From: Oscheius onirici
Taxonomy: Eukaryota; Nematoda; Chromadorea; Rhabditida; Rhabditidae
DNA length: 64,000 nucleotides
NCBI GenBank assembly: GCA_932521025.1
Contig: OW051468.1
Coordinates: forward strand, 2,604,064 to 2,668,063
Reading direction: 5' to 3'
The notes below the pieces were generated by a model, which worked only from the letters and a program-made list of their open reading frames with translations, ran no database searches and was not told where the DNA came from. A program made the position numbers and the translations under genes. Below are positions 55,415 through 64,000 of the stretch, in pieces (the stretch's first letter is position 1; each line of letters begins with the position of its first letter).

Positions 55415-56133
55415 CTATCTGCATTAAATGAGATGGGAGAGGGAGAAAGTGAGCCGACGAGAGCAAAGATAAGGAATTCTTGGCACGATTGGTGTTTGAA
55501 CAGGCGAATTCTGTCTGTCCCTAGTATACGCAAAAAAGGCGCTGGAAGATAAGATATCCTTGCACTGATCGGCGATACCATATCGCCATCATCAGATTTC
55601 GGAAAATACAATCTCTGGCAAAATCGTACATTCCTTTTGTGTTCAAAACGTTTTCCCTATTTATTGTTCTGCAAGGAAAAGAATTAAATTACAAAGTATC
55701 CACTCTAATTTTTTTTTATTTGCTAACAAGTAGATTACAATTCGGAGCTACAAACAAGTTCAGACAAGTAAATTTGGAAAAGAATGCAAGGGCTTTGCTT
55801 CTACACTTTCAAGCTTCCAAACGAAAATAGGCTGCAAGTGATTCACTGTCAGACCAAGAGAATAATGGTTAGTAGTTAACTTTGGCCCTGATAAGAGTGT
55901 TGCAGCAAACCTTAAATTTTTAGCTTAACAAAAAACGGCTAGGAAGAAACTATTTGATATGCTTTAACCAATGGTAATTCTTTTCGAAATAACCAATAAT
56001 CCATACTACAGATTATTGACCCCTCTGCAACTTTAACTGCGAACAATGGGAGCCAATCAATCCTTATCAGCATGCAACGAGTTACTTCGGCTCTTCCTCT
56101 AGCTTTCCGAAGTGTTTACTCTTTTAGTCTCTC
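55415..56133. other. Shared upstream region of two divergent kinases
   Basis: About 720 bp. Contains a dispersed fragment (gctttgcttctacac... near 55,790, ctgataagagtgttgcagc near 55,890) also seen at about 59,770-59,860. Nothing else recognised. Confidence 0.5.
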
Positions 56134-57147
56134 ATGAGTGGAACGCTTCCTCAAGAAAACACTCATGTCCATGGAGCAGGTAGTGCTTAGTTAAGACTAA
56201 AAAGGGAACAGTTTTAGTTACCAACATCTTCACAGAAGACGATTTTAATGAAGATTTTGAAGAGTTGAAGTCGGGAGGAGAGGCTACCTGTTTCAGAGCT
56301 GTCTCTCGAGGTTTTGGGTTGGTTTTTTATTTGCTATGAACCGTGGAATGATTTCAGAGAAGTTTGTGTAAAGAGATTCCACTCAATTGATTTGAAAACT
56401 GGACTGAAAAGAGAATTAGAAATATTTTTAAAGGTGTCCTAAATATTTTGTTTTTATTCTATTTTTTACAGCACTCTGACCATCCAAATCTCATTCGTTT
56501 CTTTGGTTTTTACGAAAACAATCAAAGGGTTGCACAACGCATCGGATATGTGATGGAATACATGCCTGGGGGAAGCCTTGATGATGTGATTTATTCAAAA
56601 ACACAGTACACGTTCGCCAGAGCTTGTAACTGGATGGCACAGGCAGGAAGAGGACTCGAATACCTTCACAAGGCTAGAATAATCCATAGGGACGTAAAAC
56701 CCAGGAAGTGTGTTTTTTTCTCAGCAACTTTAAGCCGAACATTCCAGCATGCTCCTAGACAGACATCTAGAAACACTAAAATTGTCCGATTTTGGTTTGT
56801 CGAAGAATATGAATAACACGACGTTCAATTCAAAGTCAGTTTCAGTTCTTAATCGTTGAGATAATGACTGTACTTTACTTCCGGAACTTATCCCTACATG
56901 GCACCAGAGGTATTGGATTGTGGTGATGGGAACGTTTACAGTTATCCATCAGATGTGTTTTCCTTGGGAATCACGTTTTGGGAACTGCTTCATAGACGGT
57001 AGGTTGCAAGTGTTGTTTGCTTACTACAGATATTCTAGAGCACCCTATGCGGAAAAGGGATATATACTTATTGGCAAAGTAGTGAACGGAGAAAGGCCAG
57101 TCTTTGATGCTTCTATTGGGCCCAATACTAGGAGTTTGTTGCAGAGG
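56134..57147 (+). CDS. TAK1-like protein kinase, 3' end missing
   Basis: Starts MSGTLPQENTHVHGA. Then LKSGGEATCFRAVSR, VCVKRFHSIDLKTGLKREL (Lys), HPNLIRFFGFYENNQRV, YVMEYMPGGSLDDVIYSK, GRGLEYLHKARIIHRDVKPR (HRD), LKLSDFGLSKNMNN (DFG), GTYPYMAPEVLDCGDG (APE), SYPSDVFSLGITFWELLHRR, and APYAEKGYILIGKVVNGERP. The last exon ends SIGPNTRSLLQR at 57,147. The last kinase subdomain (Cys-Trp ... Arg-Pro) is not found; repeat sequence begins within 40 bp. Either the gene is truncated or its last exon lies beyond the transposon. Confidence 0.75.
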
Positions 57148-57495
57148 TTAGTCGCCTTCCAGTTTGTATCTAAAATATTAAATTGCTATGGTGTCTATGG
57201 CTGACTCTCTGTTTGTCTCTTTGGTAATAGTTCGGCAGGCAACCCCGTTCGTTTGAATTTTTGCGCGGGCTTTCTCAAACTCGCTCTTCTGGTGTTTTTA
57301 TCTATTTTCCACCCATTATTTCACTTTCTCCATGCTTTTATCGAACTCAGCGTGTAAAAGAACCCCTTAGACACTGAAGGTATCATTTAATGGGCGATCA
57401 GGCGGAAACTTTCATATAAGAACGTCCTGAAATGCAAATGGGGACAAAACAAATGCTGGAAAACGGCAAGAGGACTAATTTCCAATAATTGCAGG

Positions 57496-58760
57496 TATAG
57501 TCCTGGCCAAAATTTTTGAGTCACCTGATTTAGTAGTTAAGAAAAAATAGAATTGCGTGGAAAATGTAGGATAGATAGGTAATATCGTAGGATTGTTACC
57601 ACACAAAAATGGGCTCAAAACAATTACACACACAATTTTTATTCAATATTTCTGATAAACAGCTGGCCAAAATTTTTGAGTCACTTTCAAAATCACTTGA
57701 TCGGTCCTCCTTTCTTCTCGATGACAGCGATCAATCTCCTGCGGATACTTGAGTAGAGGCTAGATCTTCTTTTTTGTAAAACTGTCCAGATTCATAAACT
57801 TTGGCCTGGAGAAGAGCCCAGACGTTTTCAATAATGTTCAACTTTCGAGCCATCTTATTGCCAAACGACCTGACGACGTCCATTTTCTTTGCGGGCCCAT
57901 GGGAAAAGCGTAGTTTCTAGATCAGAAATTTATTCGTCCGCTTTGTAATGATCAGATACAACTTGAAAACATTCAAAAATGTATTATCCGTAACATATTA
58001 TAAAAATGTATTATCCGTAACATATTATCCGGCCCATCCATTGAAAATCTTTTTTCATACGAAAAAATCCATGTAGAAAAGTCTGTGTCGTTCATCAATT
58101 GGAGTCTGGCGAAATTGAGTCGAGCAGCTCTTCGTTTTTCATTCAGAGGAAGGGATTTATGGCTGAATATGTAGGGAATATTAGCGTTCACCATTTCCCG
58201 TCGAATTGTCCTTCTGCTGCAGCTCAAATTCAGTGCCATCTTGATAGTTCGAGAAGTAACTCGTCGCCGGATCGGACTTCTGCGGTAATATAACGCCTGA
58301 TTTGCCTGATGTGACGAGAAGACAACTTCTTTTTTTCTTCCAGGAGTCTTGTTTGTCCTCTCCTTGATAATATTCATCACCGTATTGTAAGCAACTCCGA
58401 ATTTTGAGGCTACCTTCCTTTATGAGTGCAAGTTTTCGTACTCCGTACGAATTTCAATTTTCGTCGATCATTTCTGAAAAAGAAACAGTCATATACGACG
58501 AGCAACTATCTTACGAAGCAATAAAAGTGAGTAAAGAGCACAAGAAATAGAAAAAATAAAAGAAAGGAAGAGGTGACTCAAAAATTTTGGCCAGCTGCTT
58601 TTGAGAAATATTGAATAAAAAATTTGTCTTTTATTTTTTCGCCCCTATTTTTGTATATCAACGATCTTACGTAATAACCCATCATCCCAAACATTTTCAC
58701 GTAATCATATATTTTCTTACATACAAACCAGGTTGACTCAATAATTTTAGCCAAGACTAT
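57496..58760 (-). mobile_element. Tc1-like transposon with dead transposase
   Basis: Long imperfect terminal inverted repeats (about 190 bp, 57,497-57,690 and 58,570-58,758), each with two copies of ctggccaaaatttttgagtc, one at each end of the repeat. TA flanks both ends. The minus-strand transposase remnant (about 57,750-58,470) has the Tc1 order: KVASKFGVAYNTVMNIIKER, SRTIKMALNLSCSRRTIRRE, KRRAARLNFARLQ, then IFSYEKRFSMDGPDN where the first catalytic Asp (usually SDE) is Tyr, and NIIENVWALLQAKVYESG. An in-frame stop in the helix-turn-helix part, a small internal duplication near 57,978-58,030 and another stop show it is inactive. Confidence 0.85.
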
Positions 58761-58785
58761 AGTTTCGTCAAGTTGTGTTCATTTT

Positions 58786-58887
58786 TCTCTCCTCAATGGG
58801 AGAGATTTCAAAATTTCTTCCAACCACTACTTGCGCAAGGTCGAAATCTGACACTAACCTCAAAAATTCGTTAGAGGTGTAATAACC
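58786..58887 (-). ncRNA. SL-RNA-like unit S6
   Basis: Leader 58,887-58,859 (29 nt: ggttattacacctctaacg then aatttttgag), donor gttagt. Body tttcgaccttgcgcaagtag, Sm-type aaattttga, hairpin tctctcc/ggagaga at 58,786-58,805, again with both sides changed. Upstream element at 58,912-58,945 (ctcgtcgcgcatcctgaatg). Beyond it lies a fragment of a second unit (gatacctcaaacgaaagtgt), the same dimer layout as S8-S1. Confidence 0.65.
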
Positions 58888-59284
58888 TGAAACAACGGGG
58901 CGACAGCTGAGTGGTCATTCAGGATGCGCGACGAGATAATACGGGTGAAAATTGTTTTACACACTTTCGTTTGAGGTATCTAAACTATTAAAAAGCTATG
59001 GTGTCTGTGGCTGACTCTGTCTGTTTGTCCATGGCCACGAGAATCGTTGTAGTAAGTCAAGAGTTGTCCGGATTAGATAGCAAGTTACTTCGAACTTGGA
59101 GTTGTTCGAGACTTTAGTTTCTGCTGTGTTGAAGTTGAAAGCTTTAAAAAACGGTAATGAGCAGGTAGAAAAGTTTGGCGCAACGATAGGCGACAGTCCA
59201 CTTTTAATTGCTCTCGCATCTCTGTCTGTTTGTTTGGGTGCCTGAAGCTCTAATTGAAGATAAGGAGGGAAAATTTGTCATAAC

Positions 59285-59490
59285 AAGGTTGGGAACGCCC
59301 TTCCAGGGCTAAAGTAGAAGTTCGTGACTTCGTTCTGTCACGGAGCCCTAGTCGTGGTTTCCCTTTCATTCTTCCTTTGTTACTCTCCTCCAGCCACTCT
59401 CCCTGACCCTCCAAAGAAACTACCGAAATTATATTGTAACCCACTCCCTCCCAAGCCTAATTTCAAAATGTAGGACCTGAACGGATCGCC
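59285..59490. repeat. Dispersed repeat, copy 2
   Basis: Direct match to 9,229-9,430 over about 200 bp. It is followed at 59,585-59,720 by a second repeat shared with 33,390-33,510. Confidence 0.8.
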
Positions 59491-59952
59491 CGGCCCGTTC
59501 CTAGCTTCAGTGAGTCTCAGTCCTACTGTCCCTTCTCCCCTTGTCACTCTGCTCCAGTCACTTTCCCTGACCCTCCAAAGAAACTCATAAGAACCCTTCG
59601 CGCACCTGCTTTTCCTGTCGCGACTTGTTAAAAACTAATTTGCGCACAAAGCTCCCCTCCCTACCCTCAATTAGAACTTCAGACAAGCACACACAGACCT
59701 GAGAGCAATTTAAAATAGATTAGGAGTTAGACAAGTTGAAACAAGTCAGTACTGGGCGATTAGTAAGTGCGAGGACTTTGCTTCTGCTTTGGTAGTTCCG
59801 AAACAGACGAAAATACGAAAGATGAGGTAACTTGTCCTGATAAACGCGGTGCAATGCCTGTTTCCTAAATTATATTGTGTCCCTCTAGATAACAATAAGC
59901 CTACAAACAATTCAGATCCTGGTCACACGCCCCGAACAGTCGTTGTTCTGTT

Positions 59953-61222
59953 ATGGAAATGATCAACTTTGCCAGTCAGCGTGGAACAATACAGTACTCT
60001 CAGCCCTCTAGACAGCAGCCTGCTCCTGCCCACAGTTATTCCCAGCCTAACATCCCACAAGCCTCACAGCCCCAAACTGTGAGGGCAGCTACTGTTCCTC
60101 AAACGGCTAAAGTAGAACGGACTCTCAGACTGCAAGGACCGTCAAACAATCACTTTATTCCAAAAAGTGCAAGGACGATGATGTCGCAGATGGCTCACGA
60201 GCTCATTGCCTTCTTGTTCCCTCTCTGTCCTCACAAGTTCCAAGCAGCTACACAGCTGATGTTCGCCCATGCGTTAGAATTTGAACAGCATCTCAACAAT
60301 CCCATGTCGTTGATTTGCTACAAACCTTTCAACGTTCTCGTGTTCATGCCAGACGGGCAGATACTGAAAGATGTTGAAGCTGAAAAACTGGCCACGGCAG
60401 CAGTGCTGATAGACCATCCAGAAATGGCTCAGTCCTGGGATTATAATGCCTTCAATTGGGCGAGAAAGAAATTATTTTTTGTTGTCTATTTAACGAAAAA
60501 CGTGAATCAGTGCTCGCCTGTGAAGATCGACATTTTCAAGAAGCTTCTCCTTCAGTTAGAGGTAAGAGAATGGTCAGCAAAAAAAAAACTTAGTTTTCAG
60601 CAAACTTACAACAATCGCCAACAAGAAGTCCGTACTTTTATGAGCCGCAAAAAATTTAACTGTCTCATTGTGGGAGATTGGAAGCTGGCAAGAAAGCTTT
60701 TCGACAGAGTCAAGGCCGGCCACGAAAATGGCGAAGAGGACAACATGATGACACTTTACGACATGAATTACCACTTCTACGGTGTCAGTAAGAAGTCTTG
60801 TCTCGCTCATGCCGCCAAAGAAATCACCGAAAAAATTGCTGAGATCGGTGAAGTTCATAAAATTATCTACCTTGTGGATGCGAGATACGATCTTCAGTTC
60901 AACAGCAACTGGCAGCATCTTCTCAAGTCAATCAATGCCACAGTTTGGCTAATTTTGGAAATTGAGCAGGGAACAGATCAAGCACAGCGTGAAATGAAGG
61001 AAAAGCAAGACTTTGTCAATTGTACAAACTTTCCAGGAGAAACAATAGAAGTTTATGTCATGTTCACTGACAAGGTGAGTTCAAGAAGCAGCAAAATTCA
61101 GAGTAATCTTGCAGAACGGAACAGTATCTCGGGACTTTATGCACATGTTCAGTTGGAACTACGCTGACTGTATTAACAAGCTCGTTTTTGAAGTTCCTCC
61201 CTTGAGAGCCATCGCGGAATAA
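59953..61222 (+). CDS. Unrecognised protein with Gln/Pro-rich N-terminus
   Basis: Three exons: 59,953 to about 60,560, 60,600 to about 61,074, and 61,115-61,222, joined in frame to about 388 residues. Residues 1-60 are Gln/Pro/Ser-rich (SQPSRQQPAPAHSYSQP). The rest is a globular alpha/beta-type sequence: MAHELIAFLFPLCPHKFQAA, FNVLVFMPDGQILKDVE, FNCLIVGDWKLARKLFDRVK, HKIIYLVDARYDLQFNSNWQ, TVWLILEIEQGTDQAQREMK, ending VFEVPPLRAIAE. No signal peptide or membrane segment. I do not recognise a family. The long intact frame and clean splice sites support a real gene. Confidence 0.75.
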
Positions 61223-62155
61223 ATTTAATGCCGTGGAATCCTACATCTATAATAAGATCCAGACTTTTATTCATTTTAAATCTCTCAAGACTGTGTCTGA
61301 AGCCTTTATTGAGGACAATGAGGGGAGCTTTGTGCGCACAATTAGTTTTAACAAGTCGCGACAGGAAAAGCAAGTGCAAGAACTTATTTTCTTGCGACTT
61401 TGGTAGTTTCTTACTGGGACAGTGACTGAATGCAAGGGGAACATGGCAGAACCCTGCAAGGGCGTTGCCATCCTTGTACAAAACAAAAGTTCTGACTAAT
61501 TGTAAGCTCTGAACTCAAGTTCAAAAGTCACTTTAATTCTGACAGTTTCTCACTTGTCGTGACGAATCTCGTGGCCACGGACAAACATCCAAACAGATCT
61601 TACCACAGACACCATTGCGCTTTAGATGGGTTAGACCACGAATCTCGTAGCCACGGACAACTCCACAAACACACAGAGTCCACGACAGACATCATTGCGC
61701 TTTAGTATTAGAGAGATTATTACATTCATTCGAAATTAATTAATACGTTGTTGGATTTCCGTTATCAGATAGAGTTCTGGGAAAACTTCATCCCTGTTAA
61801 GTTAACCTTTTAATGCACACGTTTCTTAGTGCTCAAAGTAAGTATTCCCTAGAGATAAATCTTTTCTGAAAACTAGACGCAACCGAAGATGTTCCCTCTC
61901 TTGCTGCAAAAACATCCGGGGCCTGATTGGCACCTCCGATTCAATTTAAGGCCAGCCGACGACAAAGTTCCAGTCTCCTGCTTCCTCTTTTCACCAAGTG
62001 ATTCATAAGCTGCCAGGCGGTGTTCGATTACTCGCCAATATGTGGCCTCTCAAAGGCTGTGGGGAGAATGGGCGGGTCTATCTCCCTCTCTCTTCCTCTG
62101 TTCTTCCGAATCCCGACGTCCCTCCGAAATCAGTTTCATTCGTCATCTCTCAGAA
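61223..62155. repeat. Intergenic with dispersed repeats
   Basis: 61,310-61,400 is an inverted copy of the 33,390-33,510 repeat (caagtcgcgacaggaaaagc). 61,570-61,710 holds two diverged units of the tail of the 214-bp repeat (cgtggccacggacaaac, ccattgcgctttaga). No gene seen. Confidence 0.65.
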
Positions 62156-62974
62156 ATGGAGGAGGTCGTCGAGCTGCGATGCGCCGGTGGAATCAGCTTA
62201 TCAACGACCAAAAAAGCTCTCGATCGAGTTCCATACAGCAAACTCTCAACAGATGGCAGTAAAGCTACTGAGGAAAGTCAGCCGAAGTTGGTCGCACTGC
62301 TTTTGGATGCCCTTCGACGAGATGACATGAAACTTATTGTGCCCGAAGGATTTGATCAGTGGGGTGGGTTTCTCTCTTAAAAATTCAAATTACTTCTATT
62401 TGCCCGCTTAAAATTCTCTGGGTGGCCGTTTCCCATATTGCGAAGAGAATTATGTCTCTCTCTCTCCGCTCCCACCCGAAAGTCCCTTTATTTATGACCT
62501 TTTGCGAGTCTGCGGAACAAAACAAGTATTTGACGTGATGAGAGAAAGAGACTTTCAGGGCAACTAGCAGCAGAGGCCAGGAAGTTGGGATTGCCTCGTT
62601 TGACCGAGTCGGCTTCTCCCTCAACGATAACTTTAGCCTGTCACGCAGCTCTCTCGGCCGGGCGCCTGAATCCCGAAGTGACTTTCCGCAAAATTTTGCG
62701 AATTATCGTGGCCGGAAAGGTGACAGCTTGTCGAAATGTGTTTGGGGAGACGCTGAACGAGTGCCGAGACGGTGGCGGAAATGATTTCGAGGAGGACCGC
62801 TACACTGCCAGATTTTTCCTCAAGCACAACAATTTGGAAAAGGCCTTTGATGCGTTGGCTGTTTCTGGATTCATGCTGGTTCAGTCAAACACTTTCAGTC
62901 CAAGTTTGATGCACGTCTCGGATGAGACACAATTCCTTCACCACTCGCAGTACGTCTTTCAGAGGAGACCTCAG
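62156..62974 (+). CDS. KCTD8/12/16-like BTB protein
   Basis: Start MEEVVELRCAGGISLSTTKK; an acceptor (ctctcag) lies 2 nt before ATG, fitting trans-splicing. The T1-type BTB domain reads SKLSTDGSKATEESQPKLVA, LLLDALRRDDMKLIVPEGFD (exon 1, 62,156-62,363), then QLAAEARKLGLPRL (exon 2 from 62,559). The second domain reads RKILRIIVAGKVTACRNVFG, ETLNECRDGGGND, RYTARFFLKHNNLEKAFDAL and SQYVFQRRPQ, which matches the H1 domain specific to KCTD8, 12 and 16. Those are auxiliary subunits of GABA-B receptors in vertebrates. A donor follows at 62,975; the remaining C-terminus was not found and may lie past the window. Confidence 0.8.
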
Positions 62975-64000
62975 GTGAGCTGCCCCACATGCCCTGTTGC
63001 TGTGTTACCAAATTTCCGAAAAAAAGCCCTGAAATTCGCAGCAATACGCTCGCTTTGGTATCAAGAAACACAAAATTTACACCGCCCTTATCAGGCTTCC
63101 CCTTTTTTTTGCAAAGTCTCAGAATCTGTCCTACTGTCCCTTGGTTCTTTCCCCAACAACCTTATACCCGTCTAAAAGCTATCACAGAAGATTTACCCAA
63201 CTGGAGCATTGTTCTCCTAACTGTTTTATTCAAAACTGGCTTTGAATTTTTCAAAGAAACTTTCCTTAAACCTAACTATAACTTATTATTGCCAATTAGT
63301 GCTTTAGACACACAGATTTGAGAGCAATTTAAAATGGACAATCTCACAATCAGTAGGGTAGCTTATATTCAAAATGGATGCCAAGTTTTTCGGTCTTCCC
63401 CGAAAGTGCGCTTTACTGGCACCAGTCCGGTCAACACTGACACGGATAACACTATTTTTCTCCGACTGTCTGTTCTTGGTTCGACTCCAAAAAAATTCCA
63501 AAACTCTGTTAAGCTCGAATTTGCCACAATTTGTCATCACACTCCTTTTTCATGACATGAAACTCTTCATAATCTTTGCTTTTGAATAAAAACTCAGCCC
63601 GCCATGGAAAACATCATCTCACTTTAATCTAAAAGACTCTGACACATGGCTTAACATTTGGCCAAGAAGAGGGATGGCAGACTCCGATTTGTGCAGTAGA
63701 TAAACGCGAATTGCCAAAGAGAAAACAAAAATGAGTCCGAAGTGTAACATCCCTAAGTTCTTAAACAGATAATTTCAGAACGGCTGATAAACAACGCTTC
63801 CGCCTTCCACAATCAACCAACTTCTTTCTCTCTCAAAGAACATAAAGCTCTAGTCAACGATTCCCTTCCCGTTTCCGTTCTCTTTGTGTTCCGCATGAAT
63901 GCCCATCAATGGCACAATTAGCGCGGCGTCTTTGAAGAAGTTCATTCTTTGACTGGGATTTCTTCTTTTTCCACTTTTTGAGTCTTCTCGCCGCAGAGCA
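62975..64000. other. Tail of window: intron or intergenic
   Basis: Short unsupported frames only. A fragment at about 63,300-63,340 (cacacagatttgagagcaat) belongs to the repeat at 33,480 and 59,690. No further KCTD exon is recognised. Confidence 0.4.

Noticed and set aside
1-64000. CRISPR arrays, bacterial operons, viral genes
   Set aside because: None seen. Regular repeats are tandem or palindromic eukaryotic elements, and all recognisable genes are intron-containing nematode genes.

Overview
The window is nuclear DNA of a rhabditid-type nematode. Introns are mostly 40-60 bp with T-rich 3' ends (TTTTCAG). The minus strand at 13,895-13,916 carries a perfect 22-nt nematode SL1 spliced leader. 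The gene families are nematode ones: a FOG-3-like Tob protein, innexin, SKP1-related, a WAGO-type Argonaute, LIPS lipase, transthyretin-like, C6-like and MSP-domain proteins. All exon calls were made by eye, by splicing open frames and comparing paralogues inside the window.

1-20 kb. A block holding skr (minus), fog-3-like (plus) and innexin (minus) is present twice, at 1-5,930 and 15,080-20,215. The copies have decayed in a complementary way. The left copy keeps an intact fog-3-like gene and a full innexin but only the 3' end of skr. The right copy keeps an intact skr, a fog-3-like gene with an early C-terminal stop, and a broken innexin. Between the blocks lie a 214-bp tandem repeat, an unrecognised multi-exon gene, a C6-like gene with an in-frame stop, a secreted protein, the SL1 RNA gene and a transthyretin-like gene.

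20-38 kb. Here are another C6-like gene, the slicer-motif-deficient Argonaute (24.7-28.1 kb), two tandem C6-like genes separated by a 790-bp palindrome with tRNA-like arms, and a LIPS lipase with a small gene in its intron. Several SL-RNA-like units begin at 33.7 kb.

38-54 kb. One very large plus-strand secreted protein gene with eight von Willebrand A modules fills this region. Its long introns hold minus-strand nested genes (two small secreted peptides and a signal-anchored MSP-domain protein), SL-RNA-like units and palindromic MITE-like elements, one of them nested inside another.

54-64 kb. Two divergent TAK1-like kinases come first. The plus-strand one ends against repeats and a dead Tc1-like transposon, which has inserted into an SL-RNA-like repeat unit. 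An unrecognised 388-aa gene and a KCTD8/12/16-like gene follow.

The most notable observation is a dispersed family of SL-RNA-like genes. Each full unit has a leader ending at a GT donor, an Sm-type site, a 3' hairpin and a shared upstream element, and one member carries a compensatory change in the hairpin. The family accompanies the canonical SL1 RNA gene and appears on both strands.
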